The notes under the pieces were generated by a model. It had not been told where the DNA came from. It ran no database searches and saw only the letters and a list, made by a program, of their open reading frames with translations. Of a DNA stretch of 6,547 nt, positions 5,973-6,547 are shown in pieces. The stretch covers positions 1 to 6,547 of the forward strand of contig JAHEJE010000174.1 in assembly GCA_024639035.1 (NCBI GenBank). Direction: 5' to 3'. Position numbers and translations under genes: made by a program. How positions within the stretch are numbered: the first letter of the stretch is position 1; each line of letters opens with the position of its first letter. Source of the DNA: Alphaproteobacteria bacterium (GTDB lineage: Bacteria; Pseudomonadota; Alphaproteobacteria; Rhizobiales; Aestuariivirgaceae).

Positions 5973-6547
5973 ATTTCTCTGATCAAGCGCTTCTGGACGT
6001 GGTTCAAGCGGCCCAGCACGATTGCCGGCCAAGGGGTTCTGCTGGTCATCGGCGCCATCGCCGGAATCATCTTCTGGGGTGGCTTCCACACGGCGATGGA
6101 AGCGACCAATACGATGGCATTCTGCATTTCATGCCATGAGATGCGCGACACGGTTTATCAGGAATACAAGGAAACGGTTCACTTCAAAAACCCGTCCGGG
6201 GTGCGCGCCAAGTGTTCCGACTGCCATGTGCCGCATGACTGGGGGCCCAAGGTGATCCGCAAGATCAAGGCGACCAACGAGTTGTGGCACAAGGTGCGCG
6301 GGACAATCAGCACGCCGGAAAAATTCGAAGCGCACCGGTTGGCGATGGCGACGCGGGTGTGGCAGTCGATGATTGAGTCCGACTCGCGCGAATGCCGCAA
6401 CTGCCACAGCTATGAAGCCATGGATTTCGCCCATCAGAGCCGGCGGGCGCGCGAGAAGATGGAGCCGGCTGCCGCAAATGGTGAAAAGACCTGCATCGAA
6501 TGCCACAAGGGCATCGCCCACCGCCTGCCCAAGGGGGCGGATGACGA
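5970..6547 (+). CDS. NapC/NirT-family membrane-anchored tetraheme cytochrome c (3' end cut by window)
   Basis: 192 codons are visible and the frame runs off the window. A short basic N-terminus (KRFWTWFKRPS) precedes one transmembrane helix at about residues 19-39 (GVLLVIGAIAGIIFWGGF core), followed by a periplasmic domain with four heme motifs: CISCH (52-56, followed by E-M as in NrfH/NapC heme 1), CSDCH (82-86), CRNCH (142-146) and CIECH (175-179). Known relatives (NapC, NirT, NrfH, CymA, TorC N-domain) oxidise membrane quinol and pass electrons to periplasmic reductases. Most NapC proteins are about 200 residues, so only a short tail should be missing. Pairing with a diheme cytochrome c suggests a NapC-to-cytochrome relay; no nitrate, nitrite or TMAO reductase gene is visible, so the symbol is left blank. 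The start appears to be a rare ATT codon. A sequencing error that removed an ATG is the main alternative. Confidence 0.88.
   Translation, partial: MISLIKRFWTWFKRPSTIAGQGVLLVIGAIAGIIFWGGFHTAMEATNTMAFCISCHEMRDTVYQEYKETVHFKNPSGVRAKCSDCHVPHDWGPKVIRKIKATNELWHKVRGTISTPEKFEAHRLAMATRVWQSMIESDSRECRNCHSYEAMDFAHQSRRAREKMEPAAANGEKTCIECHKGIAHRLPKGADD

Noticed and set aside
5900..6139. 79-codon ATG-started + strand frame across the NapC start
   Set aside because: It is out of frame with the four CxxCH motifs and ends before heme 2; the NapC frame explains the region.
5063..6151. 362-codon open frame on the - strand
   Set aside because: It is antisense to the diheme cytochrome and the start of the NapC gene, with low-complexity H/R/V/A/G composition and no motifs.

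Overview
The window (6,547 bp, GC-rich, every supported gene on the + strand) looks like an accessory or metabolic island from a proteobacterium. Gene style points to Pseudomonadota: a glutathione-dependent class III alcohol dehydrogenase, a NapC/NirT-type tetraheme cytochrome and a YccU-type CoA-binding protein. I cannot name a genus. The left-edge tilS remnant has a beta/gammaproteobacterial flavour, while the CoA-binding protein and cytochromes look alphaproteobacterial, so the segment may be mosaic.

Layout: (1) 2-181, a 3'-truncated remnant of tilS (tRNA-Ile lysidine synthase). (2) 276-2455, a tight three-gene operon: a selenium-binding-protein/methanethiol-oxidase family protein (SBP56, MtoX-like), a plant-type [2Fe-2S] ferredoxin overlapping it by 4 bp, and a small CoA-binding Rossmann protein starting directly after the ferredoxin stop codon. 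(3) 2456-2607, a 152-bp gap with a stem-loop. (4) 2608-4876, S-(hydroxymethyl)glutathione dehydrogenase followed 10 bp later by an acyl-CoA dehydrogenase with a TTG start. (5) 4877-5143, 267 bp without a gene, holding two 36-bp direct repeats around a GC-rich palindromic core, then a promoter with an exact TATAAT box and an FNR-like site. (6) 5144-5863, an exported diheme cytochrome c. (7) 5864-5969, a gap with a 10-bp-stem hairpin. (8) 5970 to the window edge, a membrane-anchored NapC/NirT tetraheme cytochrome c that lacks any ATG, GTG or TTG start and appears to begin at ATT.

How the genes may work together (inference): methanethiol oxidases of this family convert methanethiol to formaldehyde and hydrogen sulfide. 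The class III alcohol dehydrogenase would take the formaldehyde onward as S-hydroxymethylglutathione. The co-translated ferredoxin is a candidate redox partner for the first enzyme, which is not part of the textbook oxygen-dependent reaction. The cytochrome pair looks like a quinol-to-periplasm electron route for a terminal reductase outside the window, possibly expressed under low oxygen. The best candidates for something undescribed are the SBP56-ferredoxin-CoA-binding-protein unit and the ATT-initiated NapC homologue.
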